Assembly (NCBI RefSeq): GCF_900499075.1
Contig: NZ_UIHC01000038.1
Location: forward strand, 1-33,098
Reading direction: 5' to 3'
Length of the DNA stretch: 33,098 bases
Origin: Roseinatronobacter ekhonensis
GTDB lineage: Bacteria; Pseudomonadota; Alphaproteobacteria; Rhodobacterales; Rhodobacteraceae
The notes under the pieces were generated by a model. It ran no database searches, was not told the origin of the DNA, and saw only the letters and a program-made list of their open reading frames with translations. Below are positions 24,173 through 32,948 of this stretch, one piece after another. The stretch's first letter is position 1; each line of letters begins with the position of its first letter. The position numbers were made by a program, and so were the translations under genes.

Positions 24173-24964
24173 TTACGATCCCGCAGCTGCCACCGCACGG
24201 CGAGTCATAACCCCCACCAGATGCGCGCGGTAGGCTGCCGTGCCATGCAGGTCCGCGATCATCTCATGGGCGGAATGCGCCAGACCGTCGAGCGCATTCG
24301 CGCTGAAATCGGAGGACAGCGCGGCTTCGGCCTCTGCCCAGCGGAACACGCCGTTTTCCGACGCGCCGGTGATCGCCACGCGCACGCCACTGGCGTAGCG
24401 CGCCACAAAGGCGGCGGTCAGCGCGAAACGTGACGCCGGTTGCACGAATTTGGCGTAGGCCGAGGCTTGCGGGATGGGCAGGCGGACCGAGGTGATGATC
24501 TCACCCTCTTCCAGTGCGGTGGTGAACATACCCTGAAAGTAGTCATCCGCCGCGATCTCGCGCCGGTCGGTAACAATGGTTGCCCCCGTGCCAAGTGCCG
24601 CAGCCGGATAGCAAGCGGACGGGTCATTGTTGGCCAAACTGCCGCCGATGGTGCCCTTGTTGCGCACCGCCGGATCGCCGATCTGGCCGGCCAAAGCCGC
24701 CAGACCCGGAAAGTCGCCCGCCGCATCGCGTGCAACCTGCGCATGTGTCGTGGCCGCACCGATGACAAGCGTGTCCCCTTCGCGGCACACACCAACCAGT
24801 TCCGGAATACCCGTCAGGCTGACCAAACTGCCCGGCGCGTTCAGCCGCGCTTTCATGGATGGGATCAGGGTTTGCCCGCCCGAAAGCGGCTGCGCCTCTT
24901 CCCCCGCCAAGGCCGCAACGGCATCGGCCACGGAGCCGGGTTTTACGAAGTCGAAATTATACAT
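24173..24964 (-). CDS. CoxM-like FAD-binding subunit of a molybdenum hydroxylase
   Basis: A 263-residue flavoprotein subunit of the xanthine dehydrogenase/CO dehydrogenase family. The two FAD-pyrophosphate motifs are visible: SGGQT (28-32), corresponding to AGGHS of CoxM, and TIGGSLANNDPS (105-116). The start MYNFDFVKPGS is typical. It passes electrons from the iron-sulfur subunit to a quinone or other acceptor. A strong GGGAGGAG Shine-Dalgarno precedes the ATG, and the gene lies 13 bases after coxL. It is the last gene of the S-L-M operon. Confidence 0.92.
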   Translation of the reverse strand: MYNFDFVKPGSVADAVAALAGEEAQPLSGGQTLIPSMKARLNAPGSLVSLTGIPELVGVCREGDTLVIGAATTHAQVARDAAGDFPGLAALAGQIGDPAVRNKGTIGGSLANNDPSACYPAAALGTGATIVTDRREIAADDYFQGMFTTALEEGEIITSVRLPIPQASAYAKFVQPASRFALTAAFVARYASGVRVAITGASENGVFRWAEAEAALSSDFSANALDGLAHSAHEMIADLHGTAAYRAHLVGVMTRRAVAAAGS

Positions 24965-24977
24965 GGGTTCTCCTCCC

Positions 24978-27350
24978 TTAACCGTTCATCGCGGCCCAGA
25001 CGCGCGACGGCGTCAGCGGCATGTCGATATGCGTGATATGCGTGTGGCCCGCGCGGTGCAGCGCGTCGATCGCGGCGTTGACCACAGCGGGTGGTGAGCC
25101 GATCGCCCCCGCCTCGCCACAGCCTTTTACCCCCAGCGGGTTATGCGTGCAGGGTGTGACGCAGCTATGATCGACCGTAAAGCCGCGCATGTCATCGGCG
25201 CGTGGCATAGTGTAATCCATGTAGCTGCCCGACAAAAGCTGGCCCTGATCGTCATAGACGCAGTTTTCCAGCAATGCCTGCCCGATCCCTTGGGCCAGAC
25301 CGCCATGCACCTGCCCCTCAACAATCATCGGGTTCACGATATTGCCGAAATCATCGGCAGCGATGAAACGCAGGATGTCGATCTTGCCGGTTTCGGGGTC
25401 CAGCTCAACCTCGCACCCATAGGCGCCCGACGGGTAGGTGAAGTTCGACGGGTCGTAGAATGCCGTCTCCTCCAGCCCCGGTTCCAGCTCTTCCAGCGGG
25501 TAGTTATGCGGCACATAGGCCGCAAGCGTCACACCCGACCAATCGACCGATTTGTCGGTGCCCGCGACACTGAATTTACCGTCCTTCAGCTCGATATCTT
25601 CGGGCGCGGCTTCCAGCAGGTGGGCGGCGATCTTCTTGGCCTTGTCGATGATCTTGTTGGTGGCCTTCACAATGGCCGATCCGCCGACCGCCAAGGACCG
25701 AGAGCCGTAGGTGCCCATGCCCATCGGGGTGTTGGACGTATCGCCATGGTGGATCTCGATGCTGTTGGCATCGACCCCGATCATCTCCGCAACCACTTGG
25801 GCGAATGTGGTTTCGTGCCCCTGCCCGTGGCTGTGGCTGCCGGTATAGACGCTGATCGACCCGGTGGCGTTCACCCGCACCGAAGCCGACTCGTAAAGCC
25901 CCGCCCGTGCGCCAAGCTGGCCCACAAGGTTCGACGGCGCGATGCCGCAAGCCTCGATGTAATGCGCAATGCCGAAGCCGCGCAGCTTGCCGCGTGCCGC
26001 ACTTTCCGCGCGGCGCGCTTCAAAGCCCGCGTAGTCGGACAGTTCCAGCATTTTATCCATCGTGGCGTGGTAATTGCCAGTATCGTAAACCACCGCGACA
26101 GGGGTTTGATACGGGAATTCCTCGGGCTTGATGAAGTTCTGACGGCGCAATTCAATCGGGTCCACGCCCAATTCGCGCGCAGCCTTGTCGACCAGCCGTT
26201 CAATCTGGAACGTGGCCTCTGGCCGCCCTGCCCCGCGATAGGCATCGACCGGCACGGTATTGGTAAACACCGCCTTCACATTCACATAAATCAGCGGGGT
26301 CTTGTAATTCCCGGCCATCAGCGTGCCGTGCAGCCAAGTCGGGATGGAGGGCGCGAAGGTCGACAGATACGCGCCCATATTGGCGTAGGTTTCCGTGCGC
26401 AAAGCGGTGAAGTTATGGTCCGCATCCAACGCCAGTTCGATCTTGGTTTTATGATCGCGGCCATGCGCGTCAGAGATGAACGCCTCGGACCGCGACGAGG
26501 TCCATTTCACAGGGCGTTTCAAGACCTTGGCGGCGTAGGTGCAGAACGCTTCTTCCGCGTAATGGTAGATCTTGGACCCGAACCCACCGCCCACATCGGG
26601 CGCGACCACGCGCAGCTTGTGTTCGGGAATGTTCAGCACGAACGCGCCCATCAGCAGGCGGATGACATGCGGGTTCTGGCTGGTGGTATAAAGCGTGTGG
26701 CTGTCGCCCCAAGGGTCGTAATCGCCCACGGCGACGCGCGGTTCCATCGGGTTGGCGACAAGGCGGTTGTTGGTCAGTTCCAGACTGACCACATGCGCGG
26801 CGTTGTTGAACGCCTCATTCACCGCGTCCTTGTTTTCTTCGACAAAGCCCCAGTCGTAGCACAGGTTCGACGACAGATCGTCATGCACCTTGGTCGCGCC
26901 GTCTTTCAGCGCGGCCTTCATGTCGACAACCGGCTCAAGTTCTTCGATATCAACCTCGATCGCCTCTGCGGCGTCGCGAGCCTGCGCGTAGGTTTCTGCC
27001 ACCACCGCGCAAATCGGGTCGCCCACATGGCGCACCTTGCCCTCGGCCAGAATGGGGTGCTTGGGCTCCTGCATGGGTTGGCCATGCTTGTCCGTCACCT
27101 GCCACCCGCAGGGAATGCCGCCCGCGCTGTCGAAATCGGCAGCGGTGAACACCCGCAGTACACCGTCCATCGCTTCGGCAGCAGAGCTGTCGATCCCCTT
27201 GATCCGCCCATGCGCCACGTCCGAGCGCAGGAAATGCACATAGGTCTGGCCGCGCAGGTTAATGTCGTCGGTGTATTTACCGTTCCCGGTCAGGAACCGC
27301 GTATCCTCGCGCCGCTTTGTGCTGGCGCCGATGCCGTCATCTTTTGGCAT
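24978..27350 (-). CDS. Form II CoxL-like molybdopterin-binding catalytic subunit
   Basis: A 790-residue large subunit of a molybdenum hydroxylase. GGGFGSK (254-260) contacts the cofactor, and Glu746 in GCGEAGAIG is the active-site base. The active-site loop reads AYRGAGR (370-376). Genuine form I CO dehydrogenases have AYRCSFR, with the Cys that binds copper; AYRGAGR marks form II enzymes, whose CO oxidation is doubtful and whose true substrate is generally unknown. The GGGAGAG Shine-Dalgarno and the 26-base gap after coxS indicate one operon. A MocA-like gene nearby could supply the cytosine dinucleotide cofactor. No coxD/E/F/G maturation gene is in the window. Confidence 0.93.
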   Translation of the reverse strand: MPKDDGIGASTKRREDTRFLTGNGKYTDDINLRGQTYVHFLRSDVAHGRIKGIDSSAAEAMDGVLRVFTAADFDSAGGIPCGWQVTDKHGQPMQEPKHPILAEGKVRHVGDPICAVVAETYAQARDAAEAIEVDIEELEPVVDMKAALKDGATKVHDDLSSNLCYDWGFVEENKDAVNEAFNNAAHVVSLELTNNRLVANPMEPRVAVGDYDPWGDSHTLYTTSQNPHVIRLLMGAFVLNIPEHKLRVVAPDVGGGFGSKIYHYAEEAFCTYAAKVLKRPVKWTSSRSEAFISDAHGRDHKTKIELALDADHNFTALRTETYANMGAYLSTFAPSIPTWLHGTLMAGNYKTPLIYVNVKAVFTNTVPVDAYRGAGRPEATFQIERLVDKAARELGVDPIELRRQNFIKPEEFPYQTPVAVVYDTGNYHATMDKMLELSDYAGFEARRAESAARGKLRGFGIAHYIEACGIAPSNLVGQLGARAGLYESASVRVNATGSISVYTGSHSHGQGHETTFAQVVAEMIGVDANSIEIHHGDTSNTPMGMGTYGSRSLAVGGSAIVKATNKIIDKAKKIAAHLLEAAPEDIELKDGKFSVAGTDKSVDWSGVTLAAYVPHNYPLEELEPGLEETAFYDPSNFTYPSGAYGCEVELDPETGKIDILRFIAADDFGNIVNPMIVEGQVHGGLAQGIGQALLENCVYDDQGQLLSGSYMDYTMPRADDMRGFTVDHSCVTPCTHNPLGVKGCGEAGAIGSPPAVVNAAIDALHRAGHTHITHIDMPLTPSRVWAAMNG

Positions 27351-27376
27351 GTCTCTCTCCCTGAAAATCCCGTGTG

Positions 27377-27862
27377 TTATTCAGCCGCCAAAGCGCCCAC
27401 ATCCTGACCGGACGCTGCCATGACCGCACGCACGATGTTCTGATACCCGGTGCACCGGCAGATGTTGCCTTCCAGATAATGGCGCACCTCTTCCTCGGTC
27501 GGCTTGGGGTTGTCGGCCAGAAGGGCTGCCGTGCTCATCACCATGCCCGGCGTGCAATAGCCGCATTGCAACCCGTGGTAATCCTGAAACGCCTGCTGGA
27601 TGTTGCCCAAGCTGCCATCGGGATTGGCCATGCCCTCGACGGTTGTGACCTCTGCCCCCTCCAGATCGGCGGCAAAGGCGGTGCAGGATTTGACCGCCTG
27701 CCCGTTCACCAGCACCACGCAAGCGCCGCATTGGCTGGTGTCGCAGCCGACATGGGTGCCGGTCAGTTCCAACCCCTCGCGCAGGAAGCCCGACAGCAGC
27801 GTGCGCCCTTCTACCTCTGCGGCCATCTTGCGACCGTTTACCGTCATCGTCACCTTGCTCAT
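27377..27862 (-). CDS. CoxS-like 2Fe-2S subunit of a molybdenum hydroxylase
   Basis: A 161-residue iron-sulfur subunit with the full set of eight cluster Cys. Cys40, 45, 48 and 60 form the plant-ferredoxin-type cluster ([10 protein letters not shown] and KSC). Cys100, 103, 135 and 137 form the second cluster near the molybdenum (QCGYC and ICRC). It relays electrons from the molybdenum site to the FAD subunit. A GGGAGGAG Shine-Dalgarno precedes the ATG. It is first in the S-L-M order that is typical of form II enzymes, whereas form I operons are M-S-L. It is divergent from the universal stress protein gene across 146 bases. Confidence 0.94.
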   Translation of the reverse strand: MSKVTMTVNGRKMAAEVEGRTLLSGFLREGLELTGTHVGCDTSQCGACVVLVNGQAVKSCTAFAADLEGAEVTTVEGMANPDGSLGNIQQAFQDYHGLQCGYCTPGMVMSTAALLADNPKPTEEEVRHYLEGNICRCTGYQNIVRAVMAASGQDVGALAAE

Positions 27863-27950
27863 GTGGCTCCTCCCATCATTGGCTTTGGCCGAAGTAAATC
27901 ACGGAACACCGCCACCGCCTATGCGACCTTGGGTGTAGCTGCACGGATGC

Positions 27951-27979
27951 TTTACAGTGTCGCGCTGCTCCGCCAATAT
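27951..27979 (+). promoter_or_regulatory. Weak candidate promoter of the universal stress protein gene
   Basis: TTTACA (27951-27956) and CAATAT (27974-27979) are 17 bases apart, 30 bases before the start codon. The -35 box is good, the -10 box poor. TGCACA occurs twice directly after (27979-27984 and 27988-27993). Confidence 0.3.
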
Positions 27980-28008
27980 GCACAAGCTGCACAGAGGCCG
28001 GAGGGATC

Positions 28009-28470
28009 ATGCGCAAATTCCTTGTCATTTTGGATGACAGCCGCGAATGCCTGAACGCCATGCGCTTTGCCGCGATGCGCGCCGCCCATACGCAAGGTCA
28101 GGTCCAGATCCTGTCGATCATTTCGCCAGAGGAGTTTCACGGCTTCATGGGCGTCGCAGATGTGATGCGCGCAGAGGCCCGCGAGCGGATCGAAGCGCAT
28201 TACGAGGTTTTCGCCAAATGGATGCGCGACCGCCAGAAGGTGAACCCCGAACTGGTGATCCGCGAGGGTGAAGCCGTGGCCGAGATCCTGGCGCAGATCA
28301 ATGAGGATTCAGAGATCGGCATTCTGGTGCTGGGTGCCGGAACCGAAAGCAACAACCCCGGACCCTTGGTGACGCAACTGACCCGTTCATCGGGCACGCT
28401 GCCGGTGCCGATAACCATTGTTCCGGGAGAATTGTCGCGCGAGCGGCTGGAAGCGATTTCCAAGGGGTAG
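28009..28470 (+). CDS. Universal stress protein (UspA family)
   Basis: A 153-residue cytoplasmic protein with the UspA fold. The first strand is KFLVILDDS (3-11), and the late nucleotide-loop region LVLGAGTESNNPGPLVTQL (107-125) approximates the ATP-binding G-2x-G-9x-G-S/T motif but is degenerate. VPITIVPG is the last strand. A GGAGGGAT Shine-Dalgarno precedes the ATG. It is divergent from the coxSLM operon and followed, 76 bases on, by the FAH-family gene with a dispersed element between. Role in stress tolerance is inferred from the family only. Confidence 0.85.
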   Translation: MRKFLVILDDSRECLNAMRFAAMRAAHTQGQVQILSIISPEEFHGFMGVADVMRAEARERIEAHYEVFAKWMRDRQKVNPELVIREGEAVAEILAQINEDSEIGILVLGAGTESNNPGPLVTQLTRSSGTLPVPITIVPGELSRERLEAISKG

Positions 28471-28511
28471 CCCTGCCCGCGCGTGGCACGAAGCAACGGG
28501 CGCGGCGACAT

Positions 28512-28533
28512 GAGTATTTTTGGCAAGATGAAA
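28512..28533 (+). repeat. Short dispersed intergenic element, copy 2
   Basis: These 22 bases differ at one position from 19019-19040. The copy lies between the universal stress protein gene and the FAH gene, ending 13 bases before the start codon and running straight into the AAAAGGAGAG ribosome-binding site. The GC-rich CCTCCGGCGG lead seen in copy 1 is absent here. Confidence 0.6.
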
Positions 28534-28546
28534 AGGAGAGGCGCGC

Positions 28547-29389
28547 ATGAGACTGGTGCGGTTCGGCCCGAAAGGCGAAGAAAAACCCGGACTGCTTGAC
28601 CGGGACGGGCGATTGCGCGACCTGTCGGCGCTGACAGAGGATTTTGCCGGCGCGGCAGTGTCACGCGCAGCGCTGGCCGCTTTGGCGGAGCGCGGAGCAA
28701 ACGAGGCCCCCGTGGTCGAAGGGCTGGTGCGGCTTGGCGCACCCTTGGCATCGGTGCCGAATTTCTACTGTATCGGGCTGAATTACGCCGCCCATGCCGC
28801 GGAAACCGGTGCGGCCAAACCGACAGAACCCTTGCTGTTTTCCAAGGCCACGTCATCTCTGGCAGGGCCGGAGGATGACATCATCATCCCCCAAGGCGCA
28901 ACCCGCGTGGACTGGGAAGTGGAACTCGGCGTGGTGATCGGCACGCCTGCGCTGAATATTTCCGAGGCAGAGGCCCTGGACCACGTTGCAGGCTATGTCG
29001 CGATTAACGATGTTTCAGAGCGGACCTTCCAGAAAGATCGCGGCGGGCAATGGATAAAGGGCAAATCCGCCCCCTCTTTCGGCAAGATCGGACCATGGTT
29101 CGTAACCCGCGACGACGTAGCGGACCCGCAAGCGTTGGACCTGTCCTTGGCGGTGAACGGCGCAGCGCGGCAAGCGTCAAACACATCTGATATGATTTTT
29201 TCTGTTGCAGAAATAATTGCTTACATGTCGAACTTCATGCAACTTCTGCCCGGCGACGTGATCGCCACCGGCACCCCGTCTGGCGTGGGGCTGGGCATGA
29301 CACCGCCGCAATTTCTGGCCGAAGGTGACAGCGTTGTGCTGGAGGTGGCAGGGCTTGGGCGGCAGGTCTCGAAAGTGGTGGCGGCCTGA
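28547..29389 (+). CDS. Fumarylacetoacetate hydrolase family protein
   Basis: A 280-residue FAH-fold enzyme. The C-terminal catalytic domain starts near residue 72 with FYCIGLNYAAHAAE (His83). Metal ligands are Glu124 and Glu126 (DWEVELGVVIG) and Asp155 (NDVSER). FQKDRGGQWIKGKSAPSFGKIGPWF and GDVIATGTPSGVGLGM are typical of the group annotated as 2-hydroxyhepta-2,4-diene-1,7-dioate isomerase, acylpyruvase or ureidoglycolate lyase. The substrate is a 2-oxo or 1,3-dicarbonyl acid in an aromatic or sugar-acid pathway, not decided by sequence. An AAGGAG Shine-Dalgarno sits at the end of the dispersed element. Confidence 0.88.
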   Translation: MRLVRFGPKGEEKPGLLDRDGRLRDLSALTEDFAGAAVSRAALAALAERGANEAPVVEGLVRLGAPLASVPNFYCIGLNYAAHAAETGAAKPTEPLLFSKATSSLAGPEDDIIIPQGATRVDWEVELGVVIGTPALNISEAEALDHVAGYVAINDVSERTFQKDRGGQWIKGKSAPSFGKIGPWFVTRDDVADPQALDLSLAVNGAARQASNTSDMIFSVAEIIAYMSNFMQLLPGDVIATGTPSGVGLGMTPPQFLAEGDSVVLEVAGLGRQVSKVVAA

Positions 29390-29407
29390 GCGGGCCGCCA
29401 CGGGCCG

Positions 29408-29647
29408 TTACGCGGCGTTCAGGATATGCGCGATTTCATCCTTCAGCGCCATACGCTCGCGGCGCATCTGGGCTTCCTGCGCTTCTGCCACAGGCTCTAT
29501 ATTCGTTTCTGCCCGATGGATCGCGCGGTTCACTTCGTGATAGCTGTCAAACAGCTTGGCGAAATGCGCGTCTTCTTGCTTTAGACGGTGCATCGCATCG
29601 GCGGCATGGGGGAATTCTTCGGCCAGTTCGTGCGGGGTGTGGGACAT
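29408..29647 (-). CDS. DUF465 (YdcH-like) small protein
   Basis: A 79-residue, mostly helical protein of the YdcH/DUF465 family. FAKLFDSYHEVNRAIHRAETNIEP in the middle and RRERMALKDEIAHIL at the end are the family pattern, and the whole protein is probably an antiparallel coiled coil. Function is unknown. An AGGAGAG Shine-Dalgarno supports the ATG at 29647; the open frame further upstream is non-coding. It lies 73 bases downstream of the GlsB-like gene on the same strand and converges with the FAH gene. Confidence 0.88.
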   Translation of the reverse strand: MSHTPHELAEEFPHAADAMHRLKQEDAHFAKLFDSYHEVNRAIHRAETNIEPVAEAQEAQMRRERMALKDEIAHILNAA

Positions 29648-29720
29648 GCTCGCTCTCCTGTTCGTGGTTACAGGCAGAGTGTAGCCGCCCCTGCCCGTCC
29701 CGCTTTGATCTGGCGCAAAC

Positions 29721-29960
29721 TCAACGCTTTCCCTGCCAAAGCTGGTAGAGCCATAGCAGCGCGAGCGAACCCAGAAGCGCCAGCACAAACCCGCCGACCC
29801 AACCTGCAGACGCCATCATGAACCGAAACCCCAAGCCGCCCACAACGGCCCCCAACACGCCGACAACCATGGCGGTCGGCAGGTCGGTGTTCATCCGCAT
29901 CAGCCGCGTGGCGATAACACCGGCAAGCGCGCCAACAACGATGAGCAGGACAACCGGCAT
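29721..29960 (-). CDS. GlsB/YeaQ/YmgE-like small membrane protein
   Basis: A 79-residue protein with three hydrophobic helices (about 2-20, 28-47 and 52-75) and Gly-rich turns (GALAGVIATRLM, VVGVLGAVVGGLGFRFM). This is the pattern of the transglycosylase-associated/YeaQ family, which is linked to stress in some bacteria but has no defined activity. The ATG begins immediately after the rlmN stop codon with no spacer, and no good Shine-Dalgarno is visible, so it is probably translated by coupling to rlmN. Confidence 0.75.
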   Translation of the reverse strand: MPVVLLIVVGALAGVIATRLMRMNTDLPTAMVVGVLGAVVGGLGFRFMMASAGWVGGFVLALLGSLALLWLYQLWQGKR

Positions 29961-31139
29961 CTAGGCGCCCGTCTGCGCCGCGATCTCGGCGCGGGTCTGT
30001 CGGCCGCGTTCGGTCGCGGATTTGAGCTGGCCACAGGCTGCCATGATATCCTCGCCGCGGGGCGTGCGGATGGGGCTGGCATAACCGGCTTTATGGACGA
30101 TATCGGCGAAACTTTCTATCCGCGCCCAGTCGGACCGCTGATAGGGCGCGCCTGGCCATTCGTTGAAGGGGATAAGGTTGATCTTGGCGGGGATACCCGC
30201 GATCAGTTTGACCAGCCGCCGCGCGTCGGCATCCGAATCGTTCACATCTTTCAACATGACATATTCAAAGGTGATCCGCTCTGAATTCGAGATACGCGGA
30301 TAGTCGCGCAGCACATCCAGCAAGGTCTGGATGTTCCAGCGTTTGTTTATGGGCACCAGACGGTCGCGCACCTCGTCCGTGGTGGCGTGAAAACTGATCG
30401 CCAACAAGCAACCGATTTCTTCCGCCGTGCGGGCAATTTCCGGCACGACCCCGGATGTCGACAGCGTGATCCGGCGGCGCGAGATCGTCAGCCCTTCGCC
30501 ATCCATCACGACCTTCATCGCGTCGCGCACATTGTCGAAGTTGTACAGCGGTTCGCCCATGCCCATCAGCACCACATTGCTGACAAGGCGGGTTTCGTTC
30601 TTGGGCGCGCCCTTCTCTGGCCATTCGTTCAGATCGTCGCGGGCGACCAGCACCTGCCCGACGATTTCGCACGCGGTCAGGTTGCGCACCAGTTTCTGCG
30701 TGCCGGTATGGCAGAAAGAACAGGTGAGCGTACAGCCAACCTGGCTGGAAATACAAAGGGTTCCACGGCTTTCTTCGGGTATGTAGACCGCTTCCACCTC
30801 GTGCCCGCCCGCGATGCGCAACAGGTATTTGCGGGTGCCATCCTCTGATACCTGCCGCGACACGATTTCGGGGCGCGTGATCTCGAACGCCTCTGCCAAT
30901 TGCGCGCGGTAGCCTTTGGCAAGGTTGGTCATCGCCTCGAAATCCTGCACGCCCCAGTGGTAGATCCACTGCCAGATCTGACCCACGCGCATTTTGACCT
31001 GCCGCTCTGGTGTGCCCATGTCGGCCAGCGCCTGCCCCAACTGGTCGCGGGTCAGGCCCACCAGATTGCGTTTGCCGCCCTCTGTCAGCTTGCGCGGCAG
31101 GGTCAGCACGTCTTGGGTGATAGGAGCATTGGAGGTCAT
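29961..31139 (-). CDS. rlmN: 23S rRNA A2503 / tRNA A37 C2-methyltransferase RlmN
   Basis: A 392-residue radical-SAM enzyme that methylates C2 of A2503 in 23S rRNA and of A37 in some tRNAs. The 4Fe-4S cluster Cys are 136, 140 and 143 (GCTLTCSFC). Cys129 and Cys369 (MAACGQL) match the catalytic Cys118/Cys355 pair of the E. coli enzyme. [13 protein letters not shown] and SISFHAT-like segments are typical, with an N-terminal accessory domain ([11 protein letters not shown]). The start at 31139 has an AAAGGC site. It is preceded by the terminator of the IalB-family gene and followed directly by the GlsB-like gene. Confidence 0.96.
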   Translation of the reverse strand: MTSNAPITQDVLTLPRKLTEGGKRNLVGLTRDQLGQALADMGTPERQVKMRVGQIWQWIYHWGVQDFEAMTNLAKGYRAQLAEAFEITRPEIVSRQVSEDGTRKYLLRIAGGHEVEAVYIPEESRGTLCISSQVGCTLTCSFCHTGTQKLVRNLTACEIVGQVLVARDDLNEWPEKGAPKNETRLVSNVVLMGMGEPLYNFDNVRDAMKVVMDGEGLTISRRRITLSTSGVVPEIARTAEEIGCLLAISFHATTDEVRDRLVPINKRWNIQTLLDVLRDYPRISNSERITFEYVMLKDVNDSDADARRLVKLIAGIPAKINLIPFNEWPGAPYQRSDWARIESFADIVHKAGYASPIRTPRGEDIMAACGQLKSATERGRQTRAEIAAQTGA

Positions 31140-31177
31140 GGCATTGCCTTTGGCGGGGTTACAGGCATCAATATAGC

Positions 31178-31207
31178 AAAACCGCCCGGAAAGGACAGTC
31201 CGGGCGG
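31178..31207 (-). terminator. Rho-independent terminator of the IalB-family gene
   Basis: CCGCCCGGA (31182-31190) and TCCGGGCGG (31199-31207) pair perfectly around an eight-base loop. The minus strand then reads TTTTGCTATAT. It is 27 bases past the stop codon of the IalB gene and 39 bases before the rlmN start. Confidence 0.8.
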
Positions 31208-31233
31208 CGCTTCGTGGTGGCAGACGCGACGGG

Positions 31234-31773
31234 TCAGCTAGCGCATTGGCGCTGTGCTTCTTCCGTTGCGGCGGTGAACCCGAACAGCGAGAAGGTGTCG
31301 CGCGTATCTGTCCCGCGTGACGACCGCGCGGTCAATACGGCCTCGGCGCCAGCGCGCAAGGTTGCCAGAATACGCGCATCTTCTTCGGGAGAGGCGGACC
31401 ACGCCCATTCGCCGTTCACGAATAACTGGTATTCTGTATCTCCGACGGTCAGCCCCACGGTCGAGTCCGGTGCGAACGGGTAGCCGCCCGTGAATGATAT
31501 TTCCGGCGTTGAACTGTCGGGCCGATAGGTCGCGAATAGCAAGATGTCGCCGCGCCGCACCTGCACGGGGTTGCCGCCACGGGTGTTCACGGTTTCGCGC
31601 GGGGCAGAAACGGCCCAGCATTCTTTGGGATCATCCTCGACAAACACGCTCCACGCCGTGTCGGCGGCGACACGGTTGGTCGATTCCTGCGCCATAGCCG
31701 CGCTGCCTGCGATAGAAAGGGCGAACGCCGCGCCTGCGACCATAACGGCCCAGTTTCGTGCCTGAAACACCAT
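31234..31773 (-). CDS. Invasion-associated locus B (IalB) family periplasmic protein
   Basis: A 179-residue protein with a Sec signal peptide (residues 1-28, ending AMA before Gln29). The mature protein has the IalB-family features: [18 protein letters not shown] with Cys52, a [14 protein letters not shown] strand, [16 protein letters not shown] and a terminal QRQCAS with Cys177. Cys52 and Cys177 may form a disulfide. The family was named for a Bartonella invasion protein but is widespread in free-living alphaproteobacteria, where its role is unknown. It has its own terminator and is divergent from the asparaginase gene. Confidence 0.88.
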   Translation of the reverse strand: MVFQARNWAVMVAGAAFALSIAGSAAMAQESTNRVAADTAWSVFVEDDPKECWAVSAPRETVNTRGGNPVQVRRGDILLFATYRPDSSTPEISFTGGYPFAPDSTVGLTVGDTEYQLFVNGEWAWSASPEEDARILATLRAGAEAVLTARSSRGTDTRDTFSLFGFTAATEEAQRQCAS

Positions 31774-31925
31774 CTGCTAGCTTGCCTCCGAGCTGTTCGA
31801 TCCGTTAGATCGTGCCTGACTATAGCGTCACAATATGATGACACCGTTCCTTTTCCCGTGTTTTCTAACCCTTACCCGCCCAAAGTTCAAAGCCCTCATG
31901 ATAAAAAATCGCGCAAGCGTGAATC

Positions 31926-32948
31926 ATGGGGACCAATCGCGTCAGGATGAGCAAGAACATGCCGAAGCTGGAGAGTATTACGCAAGGTGCCGTGCCCATG
32001 GTCGAGATGTGGCGCGGGGATCGTCTGGAATCGGTGCACCAGGGCCATGCCGTGGTCATGCGGGCCAATGGCGAGGTGGTCGAAAGCTGGGGGCGACCCG
32101 AAGTCGTGATCTACCCGCGTTCAAGCTGCAAGATGGTGCAGGCTCTGCCATTGCTGGAGTCCGGCGCGGGCGCGGGGTTGAGCGCGAAGCAGCTAGCGCT
32201 GGCCTGTGCGTCGCATCAGGCCTCGGCGCTGCATGTTGGCATGGTGACGCGCTGGCTGGCCGATCTTGGGTTGTCGGATGATGACCTGCGCTGTGGCGCG
32301 GCCCCTCCGGGCGATATTGCCGAACGCGACCGGCTGATCTGCGCCCATGCAAAGCCCTGCCAAAGCCATCATGAATGCTCCGGCAAACATTCGGGCTTCC
32401 TGACGGTGAATGCGCACCTGCGCGGCGGGCCGGACTATGTGGACCCCGACCACCCCGTGCAACGCGCGGTGCGCGACGCGTTCGAGGGGGCGACCGGCCA
32501 GACCTCTGCAGGATACGGAATAGACGGGTGCTCTGCGCCAAATTTCGCCACTGAATTGCAAGGGTTGGGGCTTGCCATGGCGCGCTTTGCCAGCGCCCGT
32601 GAGGGCGTGGGCGACGGGCGGGCACAGGCAATGGCCCGGCTGCGAGATGCGATGATGGCGCACCCCGATATGGTCGCCGGTGAAACCAAGGCTTGCACCA
32701 ACCTGATGCGCGCAGCCGAGGGTCGGGCGGCGGTCAAGACCGGGGCGGAAGCTGTCTTTGTGGCTATCCTGCCTGAAAAGAAACTGGGCATTGCGTTGAA
32801 AATCATCGACGGCGGCATCCGCGCGTCAGAGGCTGCGATGACAGGACTGTTGCGGCGCTACGGCGTGATCGCCCCCGACCATCCTGTTATACTTCTTCTA
32901 CTCCAAAACCCGAAAGTTCTCGTGTGTTATGACGCGGAAGTTATCTGA
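31926..32948 (+). pseudogene. L-asparaginase (AnsA/ReAV type), 3' end cut by an IS element
   Basis: Encodes the thermolabile Rhizobium-type asparaginase family, which hydrolyses asparagine to aspartate and ammonia. Numbering from 31926, Ser66-x-x-Lys69 (RSSCK) matches the catalytic Ser-Lys pair, and Cys151, Lys154 (CSGKH) and Cys202 (DGCSAPN) match the zinc site of the R. etli enzyme. Homology runs to about Val321 (APDHPV). The last 19 residues are encoded by the end of an IS630-type element, so the natural C-terminal end is lost. All catalytic residues remain, so some activity is possible. Start uncertain: ATGs at 31926, 31947 and 31959 are in frame, and GGATGAG precedes the last. Confidence 0.8.

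Noticed and set aside
24978-27350. Annotation as a true carbon monoxide dehydrogenase (form I)
   Set aside because: The active-site loop is AYRGAGR, without the copper-binding Cys, and the gene order is S-L-M.
25143-27407. A 754-codon open frame antisense to coxL
   Set aside because: Its composition (rich in His, Arg, Gly, Val and Gln) is a by-product of GC-rich codon use in the well-supported coxL gene; it has no recognisable domain.
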